DNA of 64,000 nt from Nereida sp. MMG025 (GTDB lineage Bacteria > Pseudomonadota > Alphaproteobacteria > Rhodobacterales > Rhodobacteraceae): positions 62,001 to 126,000 of the forward strand of contig NZ_JAKFZN010000001.1 in NCBI RefSeq assembly GCF_021654165.1, read 5' to 3'. The notes under the pieces are model-generated. The model saw nothing but the letters and a program-made list of their open reading frames with translations, made no database searches and had not been told where the DNA came from. Position 1 is the first letter of the stretch. Each line of letters starts with the position of its first letter. The translations under genes were made by a program, and so were the position numbers. Positions 15,866-25,331 of this stretch are shown piece by piece.

Positions 15866-17430
15866 GCAGTATCGTCAAGAAGCAGGATTTGCAGCGCCGC
15901 GCGTCGTGCCACATCTTCAAGGCCAACGCGTCTGAGGTGTGCAAGACCCAAGCTGATGTCGCGGATATCGCCTTGCGTGCCTTGTTCGACGATCGTGATT
16001 GCCCGTAAAATGCCTTCGCCAAGCCCATTGCTTTCAAGCAAGTCGCGTTCGGCGTTGTCCATGGAGGCGTTTGAAAATGCCTGAACAATGGCGCGTTCGG
16101 CTTGCGTCTTTGCCAGTGCGGCGTCCGGTGTGCCGTTGGCAACCGATACCGCGAAAGGAAGTGCTGTGGTTTGTGCGGTTTCGTATAGATCGGACAAAAG
16201 TGTTATCCTTGCCCGCGTTTGCATGGCGGCAGCGTCAAGCGGCAATCCTTGCAGTTTTTCCGCGTAGAGCCGCGCAAAGGCAACGCTGACCCCCAAACGG
16301 CCAGCGGCGTCCCAAGCGGATGCAAGTGCTGCCGATACCGCGGTTGGATCGCGTGTCGTGACCGCGACATCCAACGCTTGCCACGCGTCGATATCGTCCC
16401 AGACACCACCTGATGCCGAGGGGATGTTGGCCGTCAGCACACCCAACAATTGGTTGTCGGGTAGGCTGCCTGCACGCGACAATCGAAGGGCCGCATCAAT
16501 TTGCGCGCGCCATCCATTGCGGTCTGTCAGATCGGTTGTCGCAAAAGCCAAGGGCAAGCTGCGTGTTGGCAAAGGGCTGCCTGTCGCCTCGCGCAAAACA
16601 AATTCAAGTGGGGTCAAGCGCGCCGTGGGCGCAAGCTCTGGCACGCTTTCGGCCAGTTCTGGATCCAGAAAAGCGGTCAACAACGCAGCTTGGGCGGTGG
16701 TCACCTGATCCAGCGCCTCTGCGGTGCGCAGGGTCAATGCCGCAGCCGACCAATCGCCAGTGCGCGCCAAACAAAACACCCGCGTTGGCACGGTCGGTTT
16801 TAGCCCCGGTTTCTGGCCTAATGCCGCACAAGCCGTATCTTCTGTGCCTGTCAGCAAGGCCAGATCAAACCACCGCATGAATAAAGCTGGCGTATCGGGG
16901 CCGACCTGAATCAGCAGCGCGTTTGCCGCTTCGACGTTGCCCATACGCAAAAGCGCATCGACACGCGCCAAGACCACATCCTGCGCAGGGGAGGTGGTGA
17001 TCGGTGTTTCGGCCTCGGCAACCATCAGTGTAGTGAAAAGCTCTTGCAAAGCAGGCAGGCGCGGAACGCCCGTTGCGCCGATCAAGGCTGTCACCGTATC
17101 GGCTTGGCTGTCGCGCCAAAGTGATACCGGAAGCCCCGTTGTGGCACTGGGGGCCAGACCAACGGCTGTAATTGTTTGCGCCCCAAGCGGTTGCACGGTG
17201 ACGGCAGGCGCTGTGGCGCTATCGGCGACATCGGGTTCGTCTATTTTCGGTGGTTCGGCGGCGGGCAGGGCAGTTTGGTCAGGTGTCGGCAGTTGCAATG
17301 AATCGCTGAGCCAATCGATAGACGCAATGGGGCCTTGGGTGTCTCCGGTGTCTTGGGCCGACGCAAAAGTCCCAAGGCTGCCGGCCAAGACAACCGCACA
17401 AAACCGGGCGCCTATGCGGTGCGCTGGCAT
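15862..17430 (-). CDS. Conserved exported protein of unknown function (522 aa)
   Basis: A 522-residue protein with a signal peptide (cleavage near FASAQ, about residue 25), a Pro/Asp-rich linker and then an Ala/Leu-rich, probably all-helical body that reads like a repeat solenoid. No catalytic motif was recognised. It starts 2 bp after the stop of a 51-aa membrane protein and overlaps xerD, so the three are cotranscribed. A periplasmic scaffold role is only a guess. Confidence 0.75.
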   Translation of the reverse strand: MPAHRIGARFCAVVLAGSLGTFASAQDTGDTQGPIASIDWLSDSLQLPTPDQTALPAAEPPKIDEPDVADSATAPAVTVQPLGAQTITAVGLAPSATTGLPVSLWRDSQADTVTALIGATGVPRLPALQELFTTLMVAEAETPITTSPAQDVVLARVDALLRMGNVEAANALLIQVGPDTPALFMRWFDLALLTGTEDTACAALGQKPGLKPTVPTRVFCLARTGDWSAAALTLRTAEALDQVTTAQAALLTAFLDPELAESVPELAPTARLTPLEFVLREATGSPLPTRSLPLAFATTDLTDRNGWRAQIDAALRLSRAGSLPDNQLLGVLTANIPSASGGVWDDIDAWQALDVAVTTRDPTAVSAALASAWDAAGRLGVSVAFARLYAEKLQGLPLDAAAMQTRARITLLSDLYETAQTTALPFAVSVANGTPDAALAKTQAERAIVQAFSNASMDNAERDLLESNGLGEGILRAITIVEQGTQGDIRDISLGLAHLRRVGLEDVARRAALQILLLDDTA

Positions 17431-17432
17431 CG

Positions 17433-17588
17433 TTATTGCACCTGCAATTGCACTGGTTTGGATACATCGACCTGCGACGGTTTGAATGCATCTTCCATCA
17501 CAAGCGGACCGACATAGGCAAAAGCGACCAGCGCCAACAAGGCAAGAACTGCCAGATATCCGATATATTTGAAAAGTCGCCCGATCAT
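17433..17588 (-). CDS. Small single-span membrane protein (51 aa)
   Basis: This 51-codon frame begins MIGRLFKYIG. It has one clear transmembrane segment (about residues 9-27, Leu/Ala/Val-rich) with a basic N-terminal flank and a polar tail ending in VQLQVQ. It ends two bases before the start of the 522-aa exported protein, so it is probably the first gene of that operon. The composition and coupling make it convincing despite its size. The function is unknown. Confidence 0.7.
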   Translation of the reverse strand: MIGRLFKYIGYLAVLALLALVAFAYVGPLVMEDAFKPSQVDVSKPVQLQVQ

Positions 17589-17849
17589 TTCGTGTTTGCC
17601 CCAGTTCGTTTGCTATGGCGGGTCGCTCTTTTTTGCGGCGACCTCAGCCTTTGGCATCATTTATGCTGCCCTGCGTTTGCTACAATACCCAATACCCGCA
17701 ATATAAAAAGATACCCACCACCGATTGGTGAATTTCTGAGCGTTATATATGGCCTTTTGCGCGGCTTCACGTCATTGAACGGTTCAAGCTGCGGTTTGAG
17801 CGGGTGGGCGCCTATTGCGTGCTGCGCCCAAATGCAAGACAACGCAGGC

Positions 17850-18413
17850 ATGAGTGGACAAACGATGAGTGTTGGATTGAAAAAGACAGTTGTTTTGGTT
17901 GGCATGATGGGTGCGGGCAAAACGGCTGTGGGGCGCGCGCTTGCGGCGCGTCTGGGTGTCGGTTTTTTGGATAGTGACGCGGAAATCGAGGCGGCTGCGC
18001 ATATGTCGATCAAGGAAATCTTTGACAGAGACGGCGAGGCCTTTTTCCGAATGCGTGAACGCGAAGTGATCGACCGCTTGCTTGGCGGTGATGCCTGTAT
18101 TCTCTCAACGGGGGGCGGCGCTTTTTTGGCTGCGGAAAACCGTGCGCTGATTTCGAGCAAAGGGGTGTCGGTTTGCCTAAATGCGGACCTTGAATTGCTC
18201 TGGTCACGTGTGGCCCACAAAGACACACGCCCATTGCTTCAAACCGAAAACCCCAAACAAACGCTTTCGGATTTGTTCGACCAACGCGCACCGCTTTATG
18301 CCATGGCGGATGTGGTGGTCGACTGCGACCCACAGGCCAGTATCACCGAAATGGCTGAAAAAGTTGAGGCGGCGTTGATCGCGGCAGGCGGTATTCTGGA
18401 GGTCTCGGCATGA
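17850..18413 (+). CDS. aroK: Shikimate kinase
   Basis: A 187-residue kinase that phosphorylates shikimate at the 3-OH for aromatic amino-acid synthesis. The P-loop GMMGAGKT is at 18-25, and the shikimate-binding DSD is near residue 45. STGGGAF holds the family's GGG motif, and the lid Arg lies in DTRPLL. The frame is open far upstream, but homology starts only here. The ATG at 17865 is an equally possible start. It overlaps aroB by ATGA, giving the usual aroK-aroB operon. Confidence 0.95.
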   Translation: MSGQTMSVGLKKTVVLVGMMGAGKTAVGRALAARLGVGFLDSDAEIEAAAHMSIKEIFDRDGEAFFRMREREVIDRLLGGDACILSTGGGAFLAAENRALISSKGVSVCLNADLELLWSRVAHKDTRPLLQTENPKQTLSDLFDQRAPLYAMADVVVDCDPQASITEMAEKVEAALIAAGGILEVSA

Positions 18414-19519
18414 CGATTGAAACGGTCCACGTTCCTTTGGGCGATCGCGCCTATAACGTGCGCATCGGGGCTGGATTGGTAACAGAGGCAGGTGCGCAGA
18501 TTGCGCCGCTGTTGCGCCGCCCGAAGGTGTGTGTGGTGAGCGAAGAAAATGTGGCGGCTTTGCATCTTGGCGCATTACGCGACGGTCTGGCGCGTCAGGG
18601 CATCGAGGTAGAGGTCCTGATCCTTCCCGTCGGAGAGGGGACCAAAAGCTGGCCCTATCTCACGCAAACCGTGGAATGGCTGCTGGAACAAAAGGTAGAA
18701 AGATCCGATGTAATTGTCGCCTTTGGCGGCGGTGTGATTGGTGATTTGGTTGGGTTTGCGGCCGCTGTGTTGCGCCGTGGTGTGCGCTTTGTCCAAATCC
18801 CAACGTCGCTTCTGGCGCAGGTCGACAGCTCGGTTGGTGGTAAGACGGGGATTAATTCGGCGCAGGGTAAAAACCTGATCGGTGCGTTTCATCAACCTGC
18901 TTTGGTTTTGGCAGATGTCGATATTCTGGGAACCTTGCAGCCACGTGATTTTCTGGCGGGCTACGGCGAGGTCGTGAAATACGGATTGCTTGGCGATGCC
19001 ACGTTTTTCGATTGGCTGGAAGAAAACGGCCCGGCGTTGGCCGCAGGCGATACGGCGCTGCGCCAGCAAGCGGTGAAACATTCGGTTCAGATGAAAGCGG
19101 ACATCGTTGTGCGCGACGAGACCGAGCAGGGGGACCGCGCGCTTCTCAATCTCGGGCATACGTTCTGCCATGCGCTAGAGGCTGCGACAGGATATTCCGA
19201 CAGGCTTTTGCACGGCGAAGGTGTTGCAATCGGCTGTGCGCTGGCCTTCGAGACATCCGCGCGCCTTGGCCTTTGCAGTCAGGAAGATCCAAGCCGCGTG
19301 CGTGCGCATCTTTCGCAGATGGGCATGAAAGTGGATTTGCGCGATATCGACGGCACTTTGCCGTCATCGGCTGCACTGTTAGGCCTGATGGGCCAGGACA
19401 AAAAGGTTGTCGATGGTCAGATCCGTTTCATCATGGCACGTGGCATTGGTCAGGCTTTTGTAACCTCTGATGTCGCGCTTGATGTGGTGCAATCGGTGCT
19501 AGACGATGCCGCACGCTAG
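18410..19519 (+). CDS. aroB: 3-dehydroquinate synthase
   Basis: A 369-residue NAD- and metal-dependent cyclase that turns DAHP into 3-dehydroquinate, the second step of the shikimate pathway. The NAD-binding FGGGVIGDLVGF and the substrate loop QVDSSVGGKTGIN are intact, and metal ligands lie in NLGHTFCHALE and HGEGVAIG. The length is normal. It is coupled to aroK (4-bp overlap), and its last 14 bases overlap the start of a lipoprotein hydrolase gene. Confidence 0.97.
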   Translation: MTIETVHVPLGDRAYNVRIGAGLVTEAGAQIAPLLRRPKVCVVSEENVAALHLGALRDGLARQGIEVEVLILPVGEGTKSWPYLTQTVEWLLEQKVERSDVIVAFGGGVIGDLVGFAAAVLRRGVRFVQIPTSLLAQVDSSVGGKTGINSAQGKNLIGAFHQPALVLADVDILGTLQPRDFLAGYGEVVKYGLLGDATFFDWLEENGPALAAGDTALRQQAVKHSVQMKADIVVRDETEQGDRALLNLGHTFCHALEAATGYSDRLLHGEGVAIGCALAFETSARLGLCSQEDPSRVRAHLSQMGMKVDLRDIDGTLPSSAALLGLMGQDKKVVDGQIRFIMARGIGQAFVTSDVALDVVQSVLDDAAR

Positions 19520-20567
19520 CCGGGTTCTTATTGGCCTGTGTCTGCTGGTTTTGGTGGGCTGTGATACGGTCCGTTATGCAACCCTCGATGCAGCGGCCAC
19601 CCTGCCACAAGGCGCCGCGCGGCAAGACGTTTTCATTTCTTCGCCGCCCGATCCTTTGGCACAATCCACCATCGCCGGTGCGCAACGACCCGATAAGCGG
19701 GAGTGGTCGCAATGGACCGTTTCGATTCCGCCGACACATGAGCGCGGTCAGATTGAATGGCTGCCAAGTCAGCGGGCCACAGCAAACAATTCATTCATTG
19801 TTGCGGCGGATAATAGATACCAAAACCGCGCATCGTTTATTGGCGACATTGCAAAAGCGGCCGCGGGCGGTGACGTGGTGGTTTATGTGCATGGCTTTAA
19901 CACAACCGTGTCAGAGGCTGCGTTTCGTGCCGTGCAAATGAAGCATGATTTTGAACAAAGCCAACCATCGGTTGTGTTTGCATGGCCATCGGCGGCGGCG
20001 GCGGCGGGCTATCTGTATGACCGTGACAGCATTTTGTTTGCACGCGACGAGCTGCGCAATTTGGTCCGCGATTTAAGCGCGCGACGGGACGTCGACCGCG
20101 TTATTCTGGTCGCCCATTCCCTTGGTGCGGTTCTGGTAATGGAAACATTGCGTGACTTGCGACAAGAAACGCGGGCATCCGTGCGGGCGGTTGTGGGCGG
20201 CGTTGTTTTGATTGCGCCGGATGTGGATCCACAGGTCTTTCGCAGGCAGGCCAGCGCTATTGGAGACTTGCCGAACCCCTTTGTCGTGTTCACATCCCAA
20301 CAGGACAGGGCGTTGCGTTTGTCGTCCCTTTTTGTGGGGGGGCAGCCGCGTTTGGGCACTTTGGACAGTATTGAGCAGTTGCGCGGCCTTGATATCACTT
20401 TGGTCGACATGAGTGCGATTGACAGCAATGAACCGCTTAATCATTTCCCAGTTGCGGGCTCGAAAGAGGTTGTCGATTTGATCCTGAAAATGAGAGATCG
20501 CGGCGGCCTTCAAACCCTTGGCACATATGTTGAGGTGCGCCGCCCACCGAGGGCCGAGATCCAATAG
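19506..20567 (+). CDS. DUF900 alpha/beta hydrolase, predicted lipoprotein
   Basis: A 353-residue protein with a lipoprotein signal (lipobox LVGC, lipidated Cys19) and a DUF900 alpha/beta-hydrolase domain. The oxyanion strand motif VVYVHGFNTT is near residue 126, and the nucleophile elbow AHSLG has Ser205. The candidate acid and His of the triad lie toward the C-terminus (His around NHFPVAGS). It should be an envelope-anchored esterase or lipase-like enzyme of unknown substrate. It is translationally coupled to aroB, although the functions seem unrelated. Confidence 0.85.
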   Translation: MPHASRVLIGLCLLVLVGCDTVRYATLDAAATLPQGAARQDVFISSPPDPLAQSTIAGAQRPDKREWSQWTVSIPPTHERGQIEWLPSQRATANNSFIVAADNRYQNRASFIGDIAKAAAGGDVVVYVHGFNTTVSEAAFRAVQMKHDFEQSQPSVVFAWPSAAAAAGYLYDRDSILFARDELRNLVRDLSARRDVDRVILVAHSLGAVLVMETLRDLRQETRASVRAVVGGVVLIAPDVDPQVFRRQASAIGDLPNPFVVFTSQQDRALRLSSLFVGGQPRLGTLDSIEQLRGLDITLVDMSAIDSNEPLNHFPVAGSKEVVDLILKMRDRGGLQTLGTYVEVRRPPRAEIQ

Positions 20568-20596
20568 GCTTTTCTTTTTTTGAAGTGTAGAAAAGG

Positions 20597-20626
20597 AAAA
20601 GCCGCAGGTTTCAAACTGCGGCTTTC
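20597..20626. terminator. Bidirectional terminator between the hydrolase gene and ssb
   Basis: A perfect 10-bp stem AAAGCCGCAG/CTGCGGCTTT with an 8-nt loop is flanked by an A-run and a short T-run. It serves two convergent genes. Confidence 0.8.
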
Positions 20627-20663
20627 TAGAGGGCTGTTTGTTAGGCTTTGGAAACGGTTTTTC

Positions 20664-21176
20664 CTAGAACGGGATTTCGTCGTCCAGATCACTTGCCGGA
20701 GCAGGCGCACCGCCGCCGCCGCCTCCACCACCGCCGTAGCTTGGGCCGCTGTCATATCCGCCGCTTTGATCGGCCATATAGCCACCACCGCCGCCGCCGC
20801 CCATTTGGCCGCCACCACCTTCACCGCGACCATCCAGCATGGTCAGAGTTGATGTGTAGGGGCGCAGCACAACCTCTGTGCTATAGCGGTCCTGACCAGA
20901 TTGGTCCTGCCATTTGCGGGTTTCCAGCTGACCTTCGATATACACCTTCGACCCTTTGCGCAGGTATTGTTCTGCGACGCGTGCAAGTGGTTCGCTGAAG
21001 ATTGCGACGCTGTGCCATTCCGTGCGTTCACGGCGTTCGCCTGTGTTCTTATCTTTCCAGTTTTCGGATGTGGCGATGCGCAGGTTGCACACTTTGCCAC
21101 CATTTTGGAACGTGCGCACTTCGGGATCACGTCCCAGATTCCCGATAATAATGACTTTGTTTACTGATCCAGCCAT
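20664..21176 (-). CDS. ssb: Single-stranded DNA-binding protein
   Basis: A 170-residue SSB. The N-terminal OB fold (about 1-110, with [17 protein letters not shown] and TEWHSVAIF) is followed by a Gly-rich disordered linker and the acidic tip DLDDEIPF that recruits partner proteins. The linker is coded by GGC/GGT runs, which create long non-gene frames on the other strand. No full GTTC-N7-GTTC LexA box was seen upstream. Confidence 0.97.
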   Translation of the reverse strand: MAGSVNKVIIIGNLGRDPEVRTFQNGGKVCNLRIATSENWKDKNTGERRERTEWHSVAIFSEPLARVAEQYLRKGSKVYIEGQLETRKWQDQSGQDRYSTEVVLRPYTSTLTMLDGRGEGGGGQMGGGGGGGYMADQSGGYDSGPSYGGGGGGGGGAPAPASDLDDEIPF

Positions 21177-21306
21177 CGGCCTGTTCCTTTTGATTCCGTG
21201 CTTTGTAGCACCCTAAGAGTTAACGGCGGGTTTATGAACCACAAAGGGTAGCCCCCCGCCGAAAATTCGCTATATTTTGCGCAAACCAATAGTAAAGTTG
21301 GGTATA

Positions 21307-21930
21307 ATGGCGGATAAAAACTGGGGATGGGACGGACGTGCAGTCGTCGCGATTGCATCGATCGTTGCCCTGACAGCGACAAGCGTTCCGACGCTTGCTG
21401 ATACTTTAAGAGTGTCCTCTAAGTCGCGGGCATCACTGTTTAAATCACAGCTGGATGTTCTGGATAACAGGGCGTCCAAGCAATATGCCAATTCGGTGCG
21501 GTTGCAGCCGAAAGCAGCAGTTGTTCCCAAGACGACCACGACATCACACCGTTACACGGGTAAATATCGCGGTCCATATTTGACGATGGCGCGCAATGCT
21601 GCGCGCAAACACGACGTGCCAGAAGAGCTGTTTTTGCGACTGGTTCAGCAAGAATCCGCTTGGAAGCATAACGCCCGCTCGCATAAAGGGGCGATTGGTT
21701 TGGCGCAGCTTATGCCTGGGACGGCACGGTATTTGGGTGTGAATCCACGCGACCCCAGACAGAACCTTGAAGGGGGCGCCCGCTATTTGCGCGAGCAATA
21801 TGAAACCTTTGGGTCATGGCGCCTTGCGCTTGCGGCCTATAACGCGGGCCCTGGTGCTGTTCAAAAACACGGTGGGGTGCCGCCCTTTCGCGAGACACGC
21901 AACTACGTCCGCAAAATCTACGGAAGCTGA
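21307..21930 (+). CDS. Lytic transglycosylase, SLT domain
   Basis: A 207-residue exported protein. Residues 1-35 resemble a signal peptide with a Trp-rich start (MADKNWGW). The C-terminal half is an SLT/goose-lysozyme-like domain. The catalytic Glu is in VQQESAW, followed by [13 protein letters not shown] and AYNAGPGAV, the three classic SLT motifs. It would cleave glycan strands in the periplasm. An upstream TTG at 21277 in frame is less likely than this ATG. It is divergent from ssb and followed by a strong terminator. Confidence 0.88.
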   Translation: MADKNWGWDGRAVVAIASIVALTATSVPTLADTLRVSSKSRASLFKSQLDVLDNRASKQYANSVRLQPKAAVVPKTTTTSHRYTGKYRGPYLTMARNAARKHDVPEELFLRLVQQESAWKHNARSHKGAIGLAQLMPGTARYLGVNPRDPRQNLEGGARYLREQYETFGSWRLALAAYNAGPGAVQKHGGVPPFRETRNYVRKIYGS

Positions 21931-21964
21931 GGCTGTTTGAAATAATGGCTTACACCTATGAGAC

Positions 21965-21991
21965 CCCCGCCTTTTCAGGCGGGGTTTTTTT
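21965..21991 (+). terminator. Intrinsic terminator of the lytic transglycosylase gene
   Basis: A CCCCGCC/GGCGGGG stem with a TTTTCA loop is followed by seven T that run into the stop codon of the convergent ABC gene. Confidence 0.88.
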
Positions 21992-24077
21992 ATTCAGCAG
22001 CGATTTTGATGACAGGTTCCATCGCGGCCAGTTCTGCATCTGACAGGTGGCATTTTACCTGATGTCCTTCGGCCAGAATGCGAACGGGGGGCACTTCTTT
22101 TTCACACAGACCGCCCGCCACTTTGTCTTTCCAGCCGCAGCGCGTTTGGAAGGGGCACCCCGACGGCGGGTTCATCGCAGAGGGGATATCGCCTTCTAAC
22201 ACCACATGCTTCTTTTCCACAGACGTGTCGGCGATTGGCACAGCCGACAAAAGCGCTTCGGTGTATGGGTGGTAGGGCGGCTGGAACACCTGTTCGGTCG
22301 TTCCCAATTCGACAACATGGCCCAGATACATAACCATAACGCGATCAGATAGATAGCGCACGATGCTCAGGTCGTGGCTGATAAACAGAAGAGTGGTTTT
22401 GTTCTTGCGCTGGATTTCCATCAACAGATCGGTAACAGCCGCCTGAACCGACACGTCAAGCGCAGAGACAGGTTCGTCGGCCACAACGATGCGCGCATCA
22501 CCTGCAAAGGCGCGCGCGATGCCCACCCTTTGCTTTTGCCCGCCAGATAGCTGACGGGGCATGCGGTCCGCAAAGGCGCGGGGCAGTTTGACCAGATCCA
22601 GCAGTTCCAGCATGCGTTGACGCCGTTCGTCGGTGTTTTTGCCGACCTTGAAGATCTCTAGCGCACGGATGATTTGTGACCCGACGGTCATAGAAGGGTT
22701 CAACGTGTCAAACGGGTTTTGGAAAACCATCTGAACGTCTGCTACTGTTTTCGTGTCGCGGTTTTCGATCGGCGTGTTTCCGATAGATTTGTTGTCGAGA
22801 GTGATGCTGCCTTCGGTTGCGGTTTCCAGCCCCATGAGAACCTTCGCAAATGTAGACTTGCCACATCCAGATTCCCCGACGATGGCGAGTGTTTCCGATT
22901 CTCGGGCTTCAAAACTGAGGGTCTCGTTGGCTTTCACCACTTTTTTGTTGCCGCCGCCAAACAGTGCAGACGCCGCCACTTCGTAGTATTTCTTGAGGTT
23001 ATCCATCTTCAGGACAACGTCACCAATCTCGCCTTTGGTCTTGGTTTCGGCCAGTTCCAAAGGCGCGTCCCAATCGATTTCTTCAAACCGAAGGCAGCGG
23101 GTTTTGTGGCGTTCGACGCCTTGAACCTCATGCATCTTGATGTCGCCAGCGTCGCAGCGGCCAGCCTCAAAATAATCGCAGCGTGGACCGAAATTACATC
23201 CGTTTGGGCGTTCATGGGGCAGGGGGAAGTTGCCCGGGATCGCGATTAGGGGACGCGCGTTTTTATCGGCTCCGGGCAGCGGGATCGACCGGAAAAGCGC
23301 TTGGGTATAGGGATGCTGCATCTGGTCAAAGACGTCTTCGATACTGCCCGTTTCGACCGCTTCGCCGGAATACATCACACAAATGCGGTCACAGGTTTCC
23401 AGCACCAGCCCGAGGTTATGGCTGATAAAGAGCATGGACGTGCCGTATTTTTTGCCAAGGTCTTTGACCAACTCGACCACGGCGGCTTCGACAGTGACGT
23501 CCAACGCCGTCGTCGGCTCATCGAGGATCAAAAGCGAGGGGTTCGCCATCAGTGCCATCGCAATCACGATGCGTTGTTGTTGGCCGCCAGACAGCTGGTG
23601 GGGATAGCTGTTGAGCATGCGGGCGGGGTCTGGCAGTTTGACGTCCTCAACCACCTCAAGCGCGCGTCTGTAGGCTTCGTCCTCGGAGACCCCTTCGTGG
23701 ATCATCGGGACTTCCATCAACTGTTTGCCGATTTTCATAGCAGGGTTCAGCGAAGCCATCGGTTCTTGATAGATCATTGCGATCTCGGAGCCGCGGATTT
23801 TACTGAGCTGTTCAAGCGTCATTTGGCCCAGATCTTGGCCTTTAAACTTGATCGAGCCGCCGACGATGCGACCGTTCACGCCCAGATCCTGCATCACACC
23901 AAGGGCCACCGTGGATTTGCCGCATCCTGATTCACCGACCAATCCCATCGCTTCGCCTGGCATGACGCGGCACGAGAAGTCCATCACGGCCGGGATTTCG
24001 CGCAAGCGCGTGAAGAAAGAAATCGATAGATCTTCGATCTCGAGGATCGGTCCGTCATAGGGTTCACGTTGTGGCAT
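21990..24077 (-). CDS. Peptide-type ABC importer, fused double ATP-binding protein (DppDF-like)
   Basis: A 695-residue fusion of two oligopeptide-type ATPases. Domain 1 (about 10-330) and domain 2 (about 350-690) each carry a Walker A (GESGCGKST), an LSGGQ signature, a Walker B with DEP and the C-terminal Cys-rich oligopeptide extension (GCNFGPRC and GCPFQTRC). Together they energise the two permeases encoded next on the same strand. The substrate may be a peptide, an opine or a nickel complex; the ATPase does not tell. Confidence 0.93.
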   Translation of the reverse strand: MPQREPYDGPILEIEDLSISFFTRLREIPAVMDFSCRVMPGEAMGLVGESGCGKSTVALGVMQDLGVNGRIVGGSIKFKGQDLGQMTLEQLSKIRGSEIAMIYQEPMASLNPAMKIGKQLMEVPMIHEGVSEDEAYRRALEVVEDVKLPDPARMLNSYPHQLSGGQQQRIVIAMALMANPSLLILDEPTTALDVTVEAAVVELVKDLGKKYGTSMLFISHNLGLVLETCDRICVMYSGEAVETGSIEDVFDQMQHPYTQALFRSIPLPGADKNARPLIAIPGNFPLPHERPNGCNFGPRCDYFEAGRCDAGDIKMHEVQGVERHKTRCLRFEEIDWDAPLELAETKTKGEIGDVVLKMDNLKKYYEVAASALFGGGNKKVVKANETLSFEARESETLAIVGESGCGKSTFAKVLMGLETATEGSITLDNKSIGNTPIENRDTKTVADVQMVFQNPFDTLNPSMTVGSQIIRALEIFKVGKNTDERRQRMLELLDLVKLPRAFADRMPRQLSGGQKQRVGIARAFAGDARIVVADEPVSALDVSVQAAVTDLLMEIQRKNKTTLLFISHDLSIVRYLSDRVMVMYLGHVVELGTTEQVFQPPYHPYTEALLSAVPIADTSVEKKHVVLEGDIPSAMNPPSGCPFQTRCGWKDKVAGGLCEKEVPPVRILAEGHQVKCHLSDAELAAMEPVIKIAAE

Positions 24078-24101
24078 GGTCTGCCTCCTTTATCGGTTGC
24101 G

Positions 24102-24148
24102 GACTGGGGCGCTGCCCCAGACCCCGAGGTATTTGTTCAACAATGAAG
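24102..24148. repeat. REP-like intergenic palindrome
   Basis: A CTGGGGC/GCCCCAG hairpin (24104-24120) is followed by ACCCCGAGGTATTTG and an A-rich tail. It looks like the GGGGC-rich hairpin plus GGTATTT element that I recall from many Rhodobacterales intergenic gaps. It lies inside the transporter operon between the permease and ATPase genes, and could alter mRNA stability. Confidence 0.5.
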
Positions 24149-24149
24149 A

Positions 24150-25316
24150 TCAGTCTTTGAGACTTTCTTCACGCAAGCCATCGGCCAGCAGGTTCAGGCC
24201 CAAAACGAGCGTCATCAGAGCGATGGCAGGGGGCACGGCAATATGTGCTGCAAAGCTGATTTGGCCCTTGCCTGCATTGATGGTGCTGCCCCAGTCGGAG
24301 CTTTCGGGACTTACGCCCAACCCGAAGAAGCCCAATGTGCCCAAAAGGATGGTGGTGTAGCCGATACGCAGGCAGAAATCGACCAGCAAGGGGCCACGTG
24401 CGTTGGGCAGAATTTCCCACAGCATGATGTACCACGGGCCCTCACCGCGTGTTTGGGCTGCGGCCACATAGTCGCGCGTCTGGATGTCCAGCACCATGCC
24501 GCGCACGATGCGAAAAACGGTGGGCGAGTTTACAAACACAACCGAGATAAACACGATCAGTTGGTTGCCTTGCATTGTGATCATGCCCAAGGGATCTGCG
24601 TCCCACGCAAGGCCCAGATACACCCATCCGCCCAGAACCACGACGGTGCCAACCAGCATGTTTCGCAGGGGTGGTTGGGTATAATAGCGGCTGTTGAGCA
24701 AGATCACGAGGAAGATGATGGGGAAGAGGAACAGCAGCCCCGCCATGTAACGTGGGATACCTGAGTTCACAATTTCCGGCGTGACCAGAAGAAAGAACAG
24801 CAAGATCACGGGGAAGGACAATACGAGGTTCGCGATAAAGCTGAGGATCGTGTCGAGCTTGCCTGCGAAGTAGCCTGCAGGCAGGCCAAGGATGATCCCC
24901 GCCATGAATGCGAACAGCGTGGCTGCAGGTGCAATTTTTAGCACCTCGCGAGAGCCCATGACCATACGGCTGAACACATCGCGGCCCAAGATATCGCCGC
25001 CAAGCAGGAAGTAGCTATACCCAAAATCATCCGGATTGGGGATCGCCGTGCCGGGGGCCTTGCGGCGCATCGACGATATAACGTCTTCGATGGGATGGAA
25101 GGTCGCGATCATATCGGCCAGGAATGCGGTAAAGACCCAAAAGAGGACAAGAAAGAGGCCGACCATACCCACAGGGCTGTCAAAGAGTTTCCCGTAAAGG
25201 CCAAGCTTGCGTTTGAATGTGATCGACACCGCAAAGGTGATGATCAGGGCGACCCAAACGGGCATGAACTGGATGAACATGCTCCAGATGATCTGAGCGG
25301 TGCTAAGAGGTTCCAT
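24150..25316 (-). CDS. Peptide-type ABC importer permease (DppC-like)
   Basis: A 388-residue permease, longer than the usual 300. Extra membrane segments precede the N-terminal OppC-type region and lie within the protein, near residues 190-245. The cytoplasmic coupling (EAA) motif is visible in DYVAAAQTRGEGPWYIMLWEILPNA. It pairs with the DppB-like protein to form the channel. The enlarged type resembles the SgaYejE-like permease branch, but this is not certain. Confidence 0.9.
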   Translation of the reverse strand: MEPLSTAQIIWSMFIQFMPVWVALIITFAVSITFKRKLGLYGKLFDSPVGMVGLFLVLFWVFTAFLADMIATFHPIEDVISSMRRKAPGTAIPNPDDFGYSYFLLGGDILGRDVFSRMVMGSREVLKIAPAATLFAFMAGIILGLPAGYFAGKLDTILSFIANLVLSFPVILLFFLLVTPEIVNSGIPRYMAGLLFLFPIIFLVILLNSRYYTQPPLRNMLVGTVVVLGGWVYLGLAWDADPLGMITMQGNQLIVFISVVFVNSPTVFRIVRGMVLDIQTRDYVAAAQTRGEGPWYIMLWEILPNARGPLLVDFCLRIGYTTILLGTLGFFGLGVSPESSDWGSTINAGKGQISFAAHIAVPPAIALMTLVLGLNLLADGLREESLKD

Positions 25317-25331
25317 TGATCAACCCTCCGA

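Noticed and set aside
20664-21000. Long plus-strand frames rich in Arg, Ala and His opposite ssb
   Set aside because: They arise from the Gly-codon runs of the SSB linker read in antisense. They have no ribosome binding site or domain.
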